Of a DNA stretch of 64,000 bases, positions 9,434 through 20,371 are shown one piece after another; the stretch's first letter is position 1, and every line of letters begins with the position of its first letter. The notes under the pieces are model-generated. The model was given only the letters and a program-made list of their open reading frames with translations, made no database searches and was not told the origin of the DNA. This DNA is from Gaeumannomyces sp. JS-464 (taxonomy: Eukaryota > Ascomycota > Sordariomycetes > Magnaporthales > Magnaporthaceae): assembly GCA_002197995.1 (NCBI GenBank), contig NGZR01000003.1:6882001-6946000 (forward strand), read 5' to 3'. The translations under genes were made by a program, and so were the position numbers.

Positions 9434-11104
9434 ATGGGTTCTCTAGCAGTCGTTGCTCCGGCTCCCGCCGCAGATGTCGGCCCCCTGACGGTCCTGGTGT
9501 CCACGCGGGCCGTGCTGACGCTGCCCGATGACTCGCTGGTCCTGACGCCGGCAACCATCGCCATCTCGGCCTCGACCGGCAAGATCGTGTCGGTGGTGCC
9601 AGCCGTGCTGCCCGCGAGCTCGTTTCCCGAATCAGCCACATATATCGACTACTCACCCAAGCTGCTCCTGCCGGGCCTTGTGGACGCGCACGTGCACCTC
9701 AATGAGCCCGGCCGCACAGAGTGGGAGGGCTTCGCGACGGGCACGCGCGCCGCTGCGTCGGGTGGCGTCACCACCGTCATCGACATGCCGCTCAACGCCA
9801 TCCCGCCCACCACCACGCTCCACGGCTTCCAGGAGAAGCTCGCAGCCAGCAAGGGCCAGTGCTGGGTCGACGTCGGCTTCTACGGCGGCGTCATCCCCGG
9901 AAACAGCGACGAGCTGCTGCCCTTGGTTGAGGCCGGCGTCCGGGGCTTCAAGGGCTTCCTGATCGAGTCGGGCGTGGACGAGTTCCCGGCCGTGTCGTCC
10001 CAGGACATCGCGCTGGCCATGGAGACGCTGCGCGACCAGTCCACGACGCTCATGTTTCACGCCGAGATGATCCCGCCCATCACAGACTCGGTCGGCGACG
10101 CGGTGCAGACGTCGCGGCCGCCGCTGGCTCCCACGGGCGAGTCCACCGCCTACAGTACCTTCCTCGAGTCGCGCCCGCCCGCGTTCGAGACGTATGCGGT
10201 CGAGGAGATCCTGTCGCTCGCGCACCTCGCGCCCTCGCTGCACCTGCACATCGTGCACCTTTCGGCCACGCAATGCATTCCGCTGCTGCGCAAGGCGCGG
10301 AAGAGGGGCGTCAACATCACGGCCGAGACGTGCTTCCACTACCTGGGCCTGGCGTCGGACGACATCGAGGACGGCGACACGCGCCACAAGTGCTGCCCGC
10401 CCATCCGCAGCCGGATCAACCAGGACGGGCTGTGGGAGGAGCTGGCGGACTCTAAAGATGGCGTCATCCGCACCGTCGTCAGCGACCACTCGCCCTGCAC
10501 ACCCGAGCTCAAGCTGCTGCCGAACCACCTGCAGCAGCCGACCGTGGTGGAGGACGACGATGGAGCGGCCCTTTCCCCGTCGCTGAGCCGGAACCCGCAC
10601 GACTCGGGCATCGACGTCACGCTGCCCGAGGAGGCCGTGCTTCAGGATGACAAGACGGCGACGAACCAGGGCGACTTCTTCGCGGCCTGGGGCGGCATCT
10701 CGTCGGTGGGCCTGGGGCTGCCGATCCTGCACACGGCGGCTGCCCGTCGCCGGAAGCGGCGGGCCAACTCTGCCGCCCCGCCACCGCCCTCTATCGTCGA
10801 CATCGTGCGGCTGTGCAGCCAGGCGACGGCGCGGCAGGTGGGACTCTCGCACCGCAAGGGCGGGCTGGCGGTGGGTATGGACGCCGACGTGTGCGTGTTC
10901 GACGACGCGGCCTGCTGGACGCTGCGGGCGGGCGAGATGCGATGGAAGAACCGCTGCTCGCCCTGGGAGGGCCACGAGTTCGTCGGGCGCGTGTGCGAGA
11001 CGTGGCTGCGCGGCACCAAGGTCTTTGAGCTCGGGGCGAAGAACGCGGGCTTTGTGGGGTTGGAGCCGACGGGCTTGCCGCTGATTGAGAAGAGGGTTGC
11101 GTGA
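9434..11104 (+). CDS. Allantoinase (dihydroorotase/hydantoinase superfamily)
   Basis: Single exon, 556 residues from the ATG at 9434 (MGSLAVV). It hydrolyses allantoin to allantoate in purine catabolism, releasing ureide nitrogen in the cytosol. The metallo-amidohydrolase set is complete: HVHLNEPGR (His86, His88), the carboxylated lysine of RGFKGF (about Lys173), FHAEM (about His209), HIVHLS (about His272/275) and SDHSPCTPEL (about Asp351). GDFFAAWGGISSVGLGLPIL near residue 415 is characteristic of allantoinases. An insert of roughly 45 residues, acidic then basic, lies between the metal Asp region and GDFFAAWG and looks like a variable surface loop. The frame is intact, in contrast with several neighbours. 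GATAAG motifs upstream fit nitrogen-catabolite control. No other purine-degradation gene is visible nearby. Confidence 0.93.
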   Translation: MGSLAVVAPAPAADVGPLTVLVSTRAVLTLPDDSLVLTPATIAISASTGKIVSVVPAVLPASSFPESATYIDYSPKLLLPGLVDAHVHLNEPGRTEWEGFATGTRAAASGGVTTVIDMPLNAIPPTTTLHGFQEKLAASKGQCWVDVGFYGGVIPGNSDELLPLVEAGVRGFKGFLIESGVDEFPAVSSQDIALAMETLRDQSTTLMFHAEMIPPITDSVGDAVQTSRPPLAPTGESTAYSTFLESRPPAFETYAVEEILSLAHLAPSLHLHIVHLSATQCIPLLRKARKRGVNITAETCFHYLGLASDDIEDGDTRHKCCPPIRSRINQDGLWEELADSKDGVIRTVVSDHSPCTPELKLLPNHLQQPTVVEDDDGAALSPSLSRNPHDSGIDVTLPEEAVLQDDKTATNQGDFFAAWGGISSVGLGLPILHTAAARRRKRRANSAAPPPPSIVDIVRLCSQATARQVGLSHRKGGLAVGMDADVCVFDDAACWTLRAGEMRWKNRCSPWEGHEFVGRVCETWLRGTKVFELGAKNAGFVGLEPTGLPLIEKRVA

Positions 11105-13092
11105 TGATGGAATGGGATCGGGACGACACACTGAAGGCTCGAAGATGGAGGGGGTGAGAGCACAGAGTTTGTCTGGCGCTGCAAGGTCCAGGGCATTTCG
11201 TCCGAACGATCGCCGTTGCAGCGAGCCTGCGGCGCTTCACGTGAGCTGATGACGCCAGCCGGGTTGATCATCTTGGCGGTTTGGCTTTCCTCTCCATCTC
11301 AAATCTCTTCGTTTTCCTTTGTGGCATGGCATATTTGGCATTTGAGAGCAGCGTCATGGACGGGAGTACGGAAGAGACGATATTTATGATAGCAAAACAT
11401 CACTTAAAATTGGATTATGACATCCCCGTCGTTGAAGCAATTCATTCATCTTCGAGATAATGCTCGGGTGGGATAAAGTTGGAGCTCGAGCCAACGAGTC
11501 AAGGAACATGCTGGTAGCCTTGACAAAAAGACTGAACGACGGAAGATTAGCGAATGAATTCATCGGCAGAATCTTTTGCAGATTGCCTTTGCTGGGTTGG
11601 CTCAAATGACGGTATTTTTGTCGCTCGTTGGATGGAGCTCATCATTCCATGAATCCGTTGCTGTCGAGCCCGTGCGTCTTGTGTGGAGCACATATTTGGG
11701 GCCACTGAATGGTCAGAGCTTCAGGCCCCCGTTCAGTGGGGATTCTTGCTGCAGCATCACACACCACAAATGCCGCTGCTGGCTTTGGTTGTTGCCAGAA
11801 CTTTCGAATTCGCTGCTGTATGTATGTGGCTTTATTGAACATCCTTTCTTTCCCGATCCGACCAGCCGACGCAACATGACCCCTCCAAGGCAGCCAGTTC
11901 CTGAATTGACGCCGTCATGACAGTACAGGTGGCTTACGCTAGCCCATGCCCTATAGCCGTTGCGCACATGGCAGCCAGCCCTCGGGATGTTGGACGTCCC
12001 CGACAGGCGGGCTAGCGTTAGACCGCTGCCAAGCATCATGAATTTTGTATGGTGACATTGACGAATCTCGGCTCTGGGCGGCAACCCCACCGCCCGACCA
12101 CGACGCTGAAAGCACTGGCCAGCGAGAGTGGGTTTTTTTTTGGTGCTTTCAGACGGTTACGAGCTGCCCAAAAAGAAGGAGCGACGCTCGACCGAGGAAA
12201 TGCAGGCCGCGAAGGCGTTCCTGGGTGGATGCACGGGCAGACATCAGACGGTGGTGGAGGGGAGGCAGGAGCACGACAGAAAATATCGCAAAATGCCAAG
12301 CCTTCCTGAATTGGGGAAGGTGCTGTTGAGTGCTGGACAAACGGCCAAAAGCCAAACCGCCCGCCAACGCCACCCCCGGCGCTTTGCCCAAAACCGCAAT
12401 TTCTCCTCGCCCTTGCTTCGATTGCTTCCCTTCCTGGACCAAGGATTGGAGGGTTGCATCCGCCCACAATTCCTCGCTCGCCCGGCACGCGAGTGGAAGC
12501 CGGACGCGAGTGGAAGCCGGACGCGATACGATGGACAATACGCCGGAACGAAGGGCCCAGCAGCTCTCGGTTCGTCCTTCTCCAGGGCGCCGGGGCGGGC
12601 GGGGCCTTACCCCTGGGGCGGGCGCTGGGGTCCTTGCATCTGCTGCTGTTGGCGCTCGTTGTTTGGTTCGCATCCAGCCGGCTCCGAGCATCGCAGAGTA
12701 GCCGCCTCCATCCGACGACTACCTTTTTTTTGTCGCCTCGCCTCTCTCTCTTCGTCTGTTCGTTCGCCTGATGTCTCGGTGAGCTCCCTCGGCCTCACGT
12801 CAAAAGACCACGCGGCACTGCGGGCGCCCTCTGTCAGCCAAAGCATCCTCCGCTCGATCCACGATTACGACGGCTGCTGCAAGTCTCCTGCAGCCTCCGC
12901 CGCGTACTCCTGTGGCTCTTGCGCCTGTCATGGAGTAGGTACTTGTCGGGAACATCTGCTTGGAACAAAGGGGACTCTGGCGGCGACCGCGTCCTCCTGG
13001 GCGATATTTACCATTGCCCCTCACGCGAGTAACGACGGCGACTCGGGACCCTAGCCCTAGTTCCCAGTCTTTGCCGTCAGAGACCGGCCGAC
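11105..13092. other. Intergenic region and ABC transporter promoter
   Basis: No supported gene. A frame of about 300 codons (12128-13054) is low-complexity, starts inside a T-run context and overlaps the transporter leader; I consider it spurious. The 17-bp tandem duplication at 12489-12522 and pyrimidine-rich sequence near 12720-12780 are the only structures seen. Confidence 0.5.
12489..12522. repeat. Perfect 17-bp tandem duplication
   Basis: The unit GCGAGTGGAAGCCGGAC occurs twice back to back (12489-12505 and 12506-12522) and begins a third time for three bases. Non-coding, about 0.6 kb before the transporter ATG. Function unknown. Confidence 0.8.
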
Positions 13093-16000
13093 ATGTCCGA
13101 AAAACCGCAGGCTGAAGGCCGGCCCTCGGGCGAGGAGGCGCCGGCACCAACCGACCAGGCCGAGACCTCGGCGACGCCAACGCCAGCACCCGCCACACCT
13201 TCCCCCGAGGAGCCTGCTTTCGTCGAGGCCACCCACTCAGAGCGGGCGAGCTCAATTGAGACCTCCATTATGGACCACCACCACGCGACTGCTAAGCACA
13301 ATGGCGGCGCCGCGGCCACACACCCCGTCCACGACGGAAACCGTTTGTCCCTGGCAGACGTCGAGGAGGTCGATATCCAGGTCCGCAGCCTGGGCGTCTC
13401 GGTCAACACAGCCCCCTCCGTCTGGGACCCGTCGACCTACGGCGACCTCTTCAAGCAGATCATCGGCCGCGACAAGACCCCGCCCGGCGGCCACACCAGG
13501 GTGCTGATCCAGTCCGTCTCGGCCTCGTTCGCGCCGGGCACCCTGACCGCCATCATCGGCGGCAGCGGCTCCGGCAAGACGACCATGCTCAACACCCTCG
13601 CCGAGCGCATGTCGAGCCCGCGCCTGTCGTACTCGGGCAGCGCCGTCTTCCGCAACGCCGGCGACGGCGCTGCTACCCCCGGCGGCGGCGGTGGCGGCGT
13701 CCAGTCGGTGCGCCACGCCTACGTGATGCAGCAGGACATCCTCCTGCCCACGCTCACCGTGCGCGAGACGCTGCGCTACTCGGCCGACCTGCGCCTGCCG
13801 CCCTCCACCACGGCCGAGGAGCGCATGCGGGTCGTCGAGGAGGTCATTCTGGAGCTGGGCCTGAAGGAGTGCGCCGACACGCCCATCGGGGACCATGCGC
13901 ACAAGGGGTGCTCCGGCGGCGAGAAGAGGAGGGTCAGCATTGGTGTCCAGATGCTGGCAAATCCCTCGGTCCTGTTTCTTGACGAGCCTACAACTGGGTA
14001 CGTCGTTTTCCTGTGGATACTGTGATTGCGCGAAGTCTATCTATCTAACGTGATGCTAACGATATGTACCCAATGCGAAACAGACTCGACAGCACTTCTG
14101 CTTTCCAACTAGTACGCACGCTCAAGACCCTGGCCGGAAAGGGCCGTACCATCATCACTACGATCCACCAGCCGCGCACCGAGATCTGGGAGCTGTTCGA
14201 TAACCTTGTCGTCCTGACGAAAGGTAGCCCTGTCTACTCGGGCGAGGCGAAGGAGTGCATTCCCTGGTTTGCCGACCTCGGCTTCGAGCTGCCCCTTTTG
14301 TCAACCCGGCCGAGTTCGTCATCGATATCTCTGCCGTCGACAACCGCACCCCCGAGGTCGAGCAGGAGAGCACCGAGAGGGTTCGGAGGCTGAAGGAGAC
14401 GTGGAACGACGAGTCTCAGAAGCGGTTCCCCGCCATGGAAGCCGGAGCACTGGTCGCTACGTCCCGCAAAGCCAAGATCGAGGCGCGGAAGCATGCGTCC
14501 TTCTTTCGCCAAGCCGTCGTGCTCACCGACCGGACTTTCAAGGTGACGTACCGCGACCCCATGGGAATGGCAGCATCCATCTTGGAGGCTATTCTCATGG
14601 GAATCTGCACTGGTTACATCTTTTATAATCTCGGCAGAGACGACTCCGGCATCCGGTCCCGGCAGGGCGCCCTCTATACATCTGCTGGGCTCCAGGGCTA
14701 CCTGTTCCTGCTATTCGAGGCGTACCGTCTCAGCATCGACATCCCGACTTTCGACCGTGAGCACAACGAAGGTTGTGTCGACGTTGTCCCGTTCTTGCTC
14801 TCCCGTCGCCTTGCACGAGTTTTTACCGAGGACTTCCCGGTCCCCTTCATCTTCAGCGCCATATTCTACTTTATGGCTGGCTTCGACCGCGACGCAGAAA
14901 AGTTCATGACCTTCTTCGCCATCAACCTGATCAACCACTACATTGCCGTCACCTGCGCCATGGCCTGCATTGCCGCGGTCCGTCATTTTCCAGGAGCGTC
15001 CCTCATCGCGAACCTCAACTACACCCTGCAGAGTATGGCGTGCGGTTACTTCATCCAGAGCGACACCATCCCCGTTTATGTGCGCTGGCTCAAATACATC
15101 ACCTACACATACTATGTCTTTGGCTCACTTTGCGGAAACGAGTTCGAGGACAGCTTCTACGACTGCCCGTTTGGCAATAACCCCAACGACCCCAACTGCT
15201 TCGCCTACACGGGCAAGCAGATCATGCACAACTTCGGCTTCCCCGAGGACTGGGTGTGGAGGCCTATCGTGGCGGCGGCCGGCTTCGTCGGGTTCTTCTA
15301 CCTCATAGCCGGTATTGGGCTGGCATTTATCAAGGTCGAGATGACCATCGCGCGCCAGAGGAACTCGGATACGGATTTGTCTTCAGGCAAGGAAAAGATG
15401 AACGCCCGTTCCATTGCCGAGGTCCGCGCCATCGACGTCGGACTCGATGCCTTCACGCTTTCGCTGGACAAGCGCTCCGCCTTGGGCAAGAAGCTGCCCA
15501 CCAAGACGATCCTCAACCCCGTCACTACCACCTTCCAGTCCGGCAAGATCAACGTCATCATGGGCCCCTCGGGCAGCGGGAAGACGTCTCTTCTCAATGC
15601 CATGGCGCTGCGTCTGCGCAACACGGTTGGCACCAAGTATCGGCGGTCCGGCAAGCTGACTTTCAACGGGGCGGAGCCCTCCGAAGCGGTGACTCGCTCC
15701 GTTTGCTCGTATGTGGCGCAGGACGACGATGCCCTGCTGCCGAGCTTGACGGTGCGCGAGACTCTGAGATTCGCCGCAGGCCTCCGCCTGCCCTCGTGGA
15801 TGAGCAAGGAGGACAAGGACAAGCGTGCCGAGGAGGTACTCCTGAAAATGGGACTCAAGGACTGCGCCGACAACCTGGTTGGAAGCGAGCTGATCAAGGG
15901 AATCTCAGGTGGCGAGAAGCGCCGTGTGACCATCGCGGTGCAGATCCTCACGGACCCGCGCGTCTTGCTACTGGATGAGCCCACCAGCGGTCTGGATGCC

Positions 16001-17440
16001 TTCACTACTCTGTCGCTTCTCGAGCTGTTTTCTGGTCTCGCTAGCGAGGGGCGGACTCTCATCCTGACTATCCACCAGGCACGCTCGGACCTCTTCCGCC
16101 ACTTTGGCAACGTGCTTCTCCTGGCCCGCGGCGGCTCGCCCGTCTACTCTGGTCCCGCGTCGCAGATGGTAAGCTACTTCGCCAGCCAGGGCCACGAGTG
16201 CCCCCACAACACGAACCCGGCCGACTACGCCCTCGACCTCATTACCATCGATCTCCAGCACGAGGAGCGCGAGGCCGAGAGCAGACGCAAAGTCCAGACG
16301 CTTGTGGCGGCGTGGGAAACTCAGATTCAGGAGCAAAACAGGATGCAGGAGCGGCTTTCAGGCGAAAAGGCGCTCGGGAACCAGGGCGTGCCATCCATGC
16401 TGTTCTCGTCCCGCTTATCGGACATCCGGGAGACTGACGAGCCCTCCTCGCCCACGGACAAGGAGAAACGCGCCGAGGCGGATGCTATCGAGGAGGACGG
16501 CCTGCGCTCGCCCGTGGTGATAGCACCGTCGCGCAAGTCCTTCCACAAGGACAAGCTCGCCACGCCGGCGGAGCTCGGCGCCCTCGTGCGCAAGCGCGCC
16601 AGCTTCTTCACCGCGTTCCCGATCCTGATGCACCGTGCCTTTATCAACTTCCGCCGCCAGCCGCCCCTGCTCGTGGCGCGGCTGATGCAGGTCATCGGGC
16701 TGGGCATCATTCTCGCGCTCTTCTTCTCGCCGCTCAAGTCGGACTTCTTCTCGGTCCAGAACCGCGTCGGTTTCATCCAGGAGATCGCGGCCTTCTACTT
16801 TGTCGGCATGCTGCAGAACGTGGCGGTGTACCCGGCCGAGCGCAACGTGTTTTACTCCGAGGACGACGACGCCGTGTACCGCGTTGAAGCCTTTGTGGCG
16901 ACCTACACGCTGCTCGAGCTGCCCTTTGAGATCGTGTCGTGCATGGTGTTTGGCGTTCTGGCCGTCTTTGCCGTGGGCTTCGCGTACACGGCCGAGCTCT
17001 TCTTCGTCGTCACCTTTGTGTGCTTCTTTGTGGTGAGCTGCGGCGAGTCGGTCGGCATGATGTTCAACACGTTCCTGAGCGCGCACACGGGCTTCGCCAT
17101 CAACCTGTGCTCCGTCATGCTGAGCATCTCCAACATCATCGGTGGCATCATGTCCATCAACATGCCGCGCCTCTTTGAGGTCTTCAACTACATCAGCCCC
17201 ATCCGGTACGCGTTCCTGGCTGTGGCGCCGTTCACGCTGCGCGGAGTCGAGTTCTCGTGCGAGGACGCGCAGCGCCTACCCACCGGTAGGTGCAGGATCG
17301 CGACGGGCGAGGACGTCTTGGACCTGTACAAGCTCAATGTCAATGGGGGCCACAATCTGGCGTATCTGGCCGCGTGCGCTGTCATCTACAGGCTGGTGGC
17401 GTGGGCGCTACTGAGGGCTGTTAGGACCAAATGGAGGTGA
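13093..17440 (+). CDS. Full-size ABCG (White/PDR-like fold) transporter, NBD-TMD-NBD-TMD
   Basis: Two exons, 13093-13997 and 14084-17440, with donor GTACGT, branch GCTAAC and acceptor CAG; the intron splits the Walker B/D-loop codon of PTTG|LDS. About 1,420 residues. NBD1 has Walker A GGSGSGKTT (about residue 157), signature CSGGEKRRVS (about 272) and Walker B VLFLDEPTTG. NBD2 has GPSGSGKTS (about 796), ISGGEKRRVT (about 908) and VLLLDEPTSGLDA. Each NBD precedes a membrane domain of about six helices (for example around 14700-15330 and 16620-17420). ABCG proteins with this reversed order export lipids, sterols or drugs at the plasma membrane using ATP; the substrate here is unknown. At the C-run 14292-14295 the frame slips between GFEL and FVNPAEFVIDIS. 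One missing C restores the familiar PPFVNPAEF and makes the CDS 4263 nt, divisible by three. The rest is intact. Confidence 0.9.
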
Positions 17441-18275
17441 ACAGGACTCGGGAGGGGCCGTGGGGTTGGGCTGCGATGTGTTATGTGGCTGCCTTTTCAG
17501 CAACGCTATTATTACTTGTTTTAATGTCTTTTACTACGTGCCATAGAATCTAGAGCCAGAAATCACAGCTGCGATTTTGCTGTTAGCATTCGGCGAGTCA
17601 CGCTCCAGGCGGTCGTCATCTCCAAGTCCCAGTCCTTATCGGTTACTTCGTTTTTCTATCTTCGGGGAGAAGGTTGGCATGGCAGAGGGGTGCCCGCCCT
17701 GGCCAGGATGCAGGCCGAGTCCGCTCCGGATTTGGCGTTCTGCGAGCGTAATCTGACGTGCTGACGTAGCCGGTGGGCAAGGCAGCGGTTGGAACGCGCT
17801 GGATCGGCGGCCCACACGAAAGCTTTTGAAGGGTGACCCCCTGTTCCCCCGGTCCGCCCCGCGGATCCTCCCGTCGATTTCAGGGGAAGGGGCGGTGCAA
17901 AGGCCCCACATCCCCGTGCGGGCTGTGCTTTGAAGCATGAACGTGGCGAACCCCCCGCATAAAAAGAGGTAATCTCCTCGACGGGGTGCGGAGGCTGCGC
18001 TGCTGGGTACGGATGGCCCGGTGATGGGGACGGACACTCCGGCGATACTTGGCCGGGGCGCTGCCAAAGGGGGCGGGAAAAGGGGTCTTGCTCCCAACGA
18101 CAGGTATATAAAGAGAGGACATGGGCGTCCGGGCCGTCCTGATCCTCGTCCTGATCCAGCATCAGCATCGCCACCACGATCTTTACACTCGCTGCATCCC
18201 ATCCGCTCTTTTCAACGTAATCCAACTACAGTACACTCGTTCGGAACAAAACCACCACCCACCCAACAAAGCAAG
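17441..18275. other. Intergenic region, shared 3' end and small-secreted-protein promoter
   Basis: No convincing gene. Two overlapping minus-strand frames of about 188 codons (17636-18225) disagree with each other and show no family texture. The right end holds a TATA box and a C/A-rich leader for the small secreted protein. Confidence 0.5.
18105..18112 (+). promoter_or_regulatory. TATA box of the cysteine-rich secreted protein
   Basis: TATATAAA, 171 bases before the ATG at 18276, followed by a CT- and CA-rich leader ending ACCCAACAAAGCAAG before the ATG. TATA-containing promoters with long leaders are common for highly expressed fungal secreted proteins. Confidence 0.55.
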
Positions 18276-18601
18276 ATGCAGTTCTCCAAGATGTCCGTCG
18301 CCGCCGTGGCCGTGGCCCTCTTCTCGCTCGCCTCGGCCGCCCCGACCGCCGCCGGCGAGAGCCACATCGAGGCCCGCGCCAACTGCTTTGGTGATGCCGT
18401 CGCCAAGGGCGCCAAGTGCGTCCTGGGCTGTGCCGGAAAGTCCGGAGCCAGTGACGTGAGTGGTCCCCCCTCTAGTTGGAAAGAGAATGTGTGATAGGTA
18501 CTAACTCGTGTCCTCTCTTTTTTTTCTTGATCCAGTGCGTGCTTGGCTGCAACGTCAACACACTGGGAGAGCTGGCCACTTGCATTGCCGGCAAGGCGTA
18601 A
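18276..18601 (+). CDS. Small secreted cysteine-rich protein with mirror-symmetric cysteines
   Basis: Two exons, 18276-18455 and 18536-18601 (donor GTGAGT, branch TACTAAC, acceptor CCAG); 81 residues. Residues 1-22 are a clear signal peptide (MQFSKMSVAAVAVALFSLAS). A short propeptide-like stretch ends near EAR at 34. The mature part has six cysteines at 37, 48, 52, 61, 65 and 76, giving C-X10-C-X3-C-X8-C-X3-C-X10-C, which reads the same in both directions. CVLGC occurs twice (48-52, 61-65), and the intron falls exactly between the halves, before Cys61. The inner CX3C...CX3C spacing recalls alpha-hairpinins, which stack two short helices by two disulfides; the outer pair would be a third bridge. 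This looks like a secreted effector or antimicrobial-type peptide, but no function can be assigned. Confidence 0.85.
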
Positions 18602-20371
18602 ACGGGATGTGACGGCAGCATTTTTTTTTTATTATTTTTTTTTTTTTTTCACGACTGCATGACGGGACCAGAACCCATTGCGACGAGGCGGGTGGGACAG
18701 GCGGAAGGGAATAAAAGGGCGGGGAACGAGATGTATTGATAGTGCGGGGTGTAAAAATACAGATGGGTTTAAAACTGCAACCTCCTGACGTCCGTCCGCC
18801 GTGGTCTCAAAATTCCCTCGTGGCTTTGCCCCTACAAGACCTCAGTTGACCACTAGAGGCCCACTTCCCGGCAGGAACAAGGTGCAAGCCTCCCCCGTGA
18901 GCTCGTTGACAACCTCACCGGGCTCCAGCCCGTCGCCGGCGTTCTCCTTGCTGAGCTCCACCCGCACCTTGAGCCCCGGTGGCGCGCCGCTGTCGCCGTC
19001 GGCTCCCAGGTGCGTCCCGATCACTCACTCGTCGCGCACAAACTTTTGCGCCCTTCCGGGACAGCTTCCACAAGCTGCAGGCGACGATCCTGGGCTCCTG
19101 TCGGGCCCCGCTGCGGCCGCTCTCTTATGACTTGCGGGAAACCTGGGCTGGGGGGCGGTCGAGGCCATCATTTCCTGCAACGAGAAATTACTCAGCAGAA
19201 CCTGGTTTTCTTGACCCGAGGGAACGGTAATTGTCCTCTGTGCTGTGCTGAACATCCCGTGGATTCCGGCAAGGGAGTCGCTCGACACCTTCAAGGAGTG
19301 ATGTTCATCATCGCTCTGCTCCTGATTTCCTTTTTGGACGACATCGATGGCAGCAGTGACGAAAAGTAATTTGGGACAAACGAAGCAGTCGCTTCGTACA
19401 TCGAAAACCTTCGTCTAACGGATACTAATCAAGACTTTTTTTATTGTCGACCTTTTGGAAGTCGCGGAGGTAGCTTCGACCGAGTGAGAAGCCGTGGGTG
19501 GCTTTGTTCGTGCGGCTATTTCCCTGCCTTTTCGGCAGCAATGATTACAAAGAAAGATATGGAGAGGAATATGAAAAGATAAGTGAAAAATGTGAGTTTC
19601 CTACAGCTTGTGTACCAAGATTAAAATAATTACTAATTTGATGTATTGTAACGGTTGCAAGATTTATCTTTGCACAGCTATTAACTTCAAACACTCAACG
19701 TCGTTTCAAAGCACGTTATGAACGCGGGCGATCTACTCGCCTTTTTGACCTTTAACATCGCCTACTCAACGCAAGATTTCTCCTAGTCCTGTGATTTCTG
19801 CCCATAAGGTATTTATACTGGGGCTATTAAACGCATCCGGAGGCTGATAAAAGACTGTCTATTCCTTTTCGAGGCTGTCCTCACGAGATCAAGGCTTTTA
19901 ATAAATTAATTTCCATATAGCTCCTTTTTTCTTCACCCAGTATGTGCAACAGGAGATTCTCTGAAACCGAACCTGGGAGGGAGCGAAAGCCAAGGAAAGG
20001 ATAATCCATAAAAGAGAGGATACAAGATGTCAAAAAACACTAGACAAAAAGACATTAACAATAAAGAGAGGGCAATGGAAAATAAGGAGGAGACCGGCGA
20101 TGAAAGTGACTAATTAAAAGGCGAGAGGGTATTGTAAAAAAAAATACTGAACAGACCAGGGGCGTTTTTGGTGGTGGCGGTTTTTTTAATTGTTCGGATT
20201 TTTGCTAAACTTGTTAAAAGAATAAACACTCAGGGCCGGGTAACAAACCCCCCGAATTGATGTAGGTGCCTTTTTTTCAAGGAACATAAATGCTTTAATA
20301 ACTCTTTTCCTAATGCAAATTTAAAAGAGGTCTAAGCAAAAAGAAATCGAGAGACTAGCACCAAACACGCC
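18602..20371. other. Intergenic; GC-normal left half, AT-rich right half
   Basis: T-runs at 18622-18650 follow the small secreted gene. From about 19370 to 20330 the sequence becomes AT-rich, with many short A/T tracts and no coding texture; it may be an old decayed repeat. A short minus-strand frame at 18842-19024 is not recognisable. Confidence 0.4.

Noticed and set aside
9653..11131. Long minus-strand open frame (about 490 codons) opposite allantoinase
   Set aside because: It is the antisense shadow of a GC3-rich conserved gene, is Arg/Leu/His-rich low-complexity and shows no family motif.
12128..13054. Plus-strand frame of about 308 codons before the ABC transporter
   Set aside because: Low-complexity, spans the 17-bp tandem repeat and overlaps the transporter leader; more likely promoter DNA.
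14416..17086. Several minus-strand frames inside the ABC transporter
   Set aside because: Antisense shadows of conserved NBD and membrane-domain codons.
17636..18225. Two overlapping minus-strand frames of about 188 codons each
   Set aside because: They overlap each other in different frames and the TATA/leader region of the small secreted gene; GC-rich chance frames.
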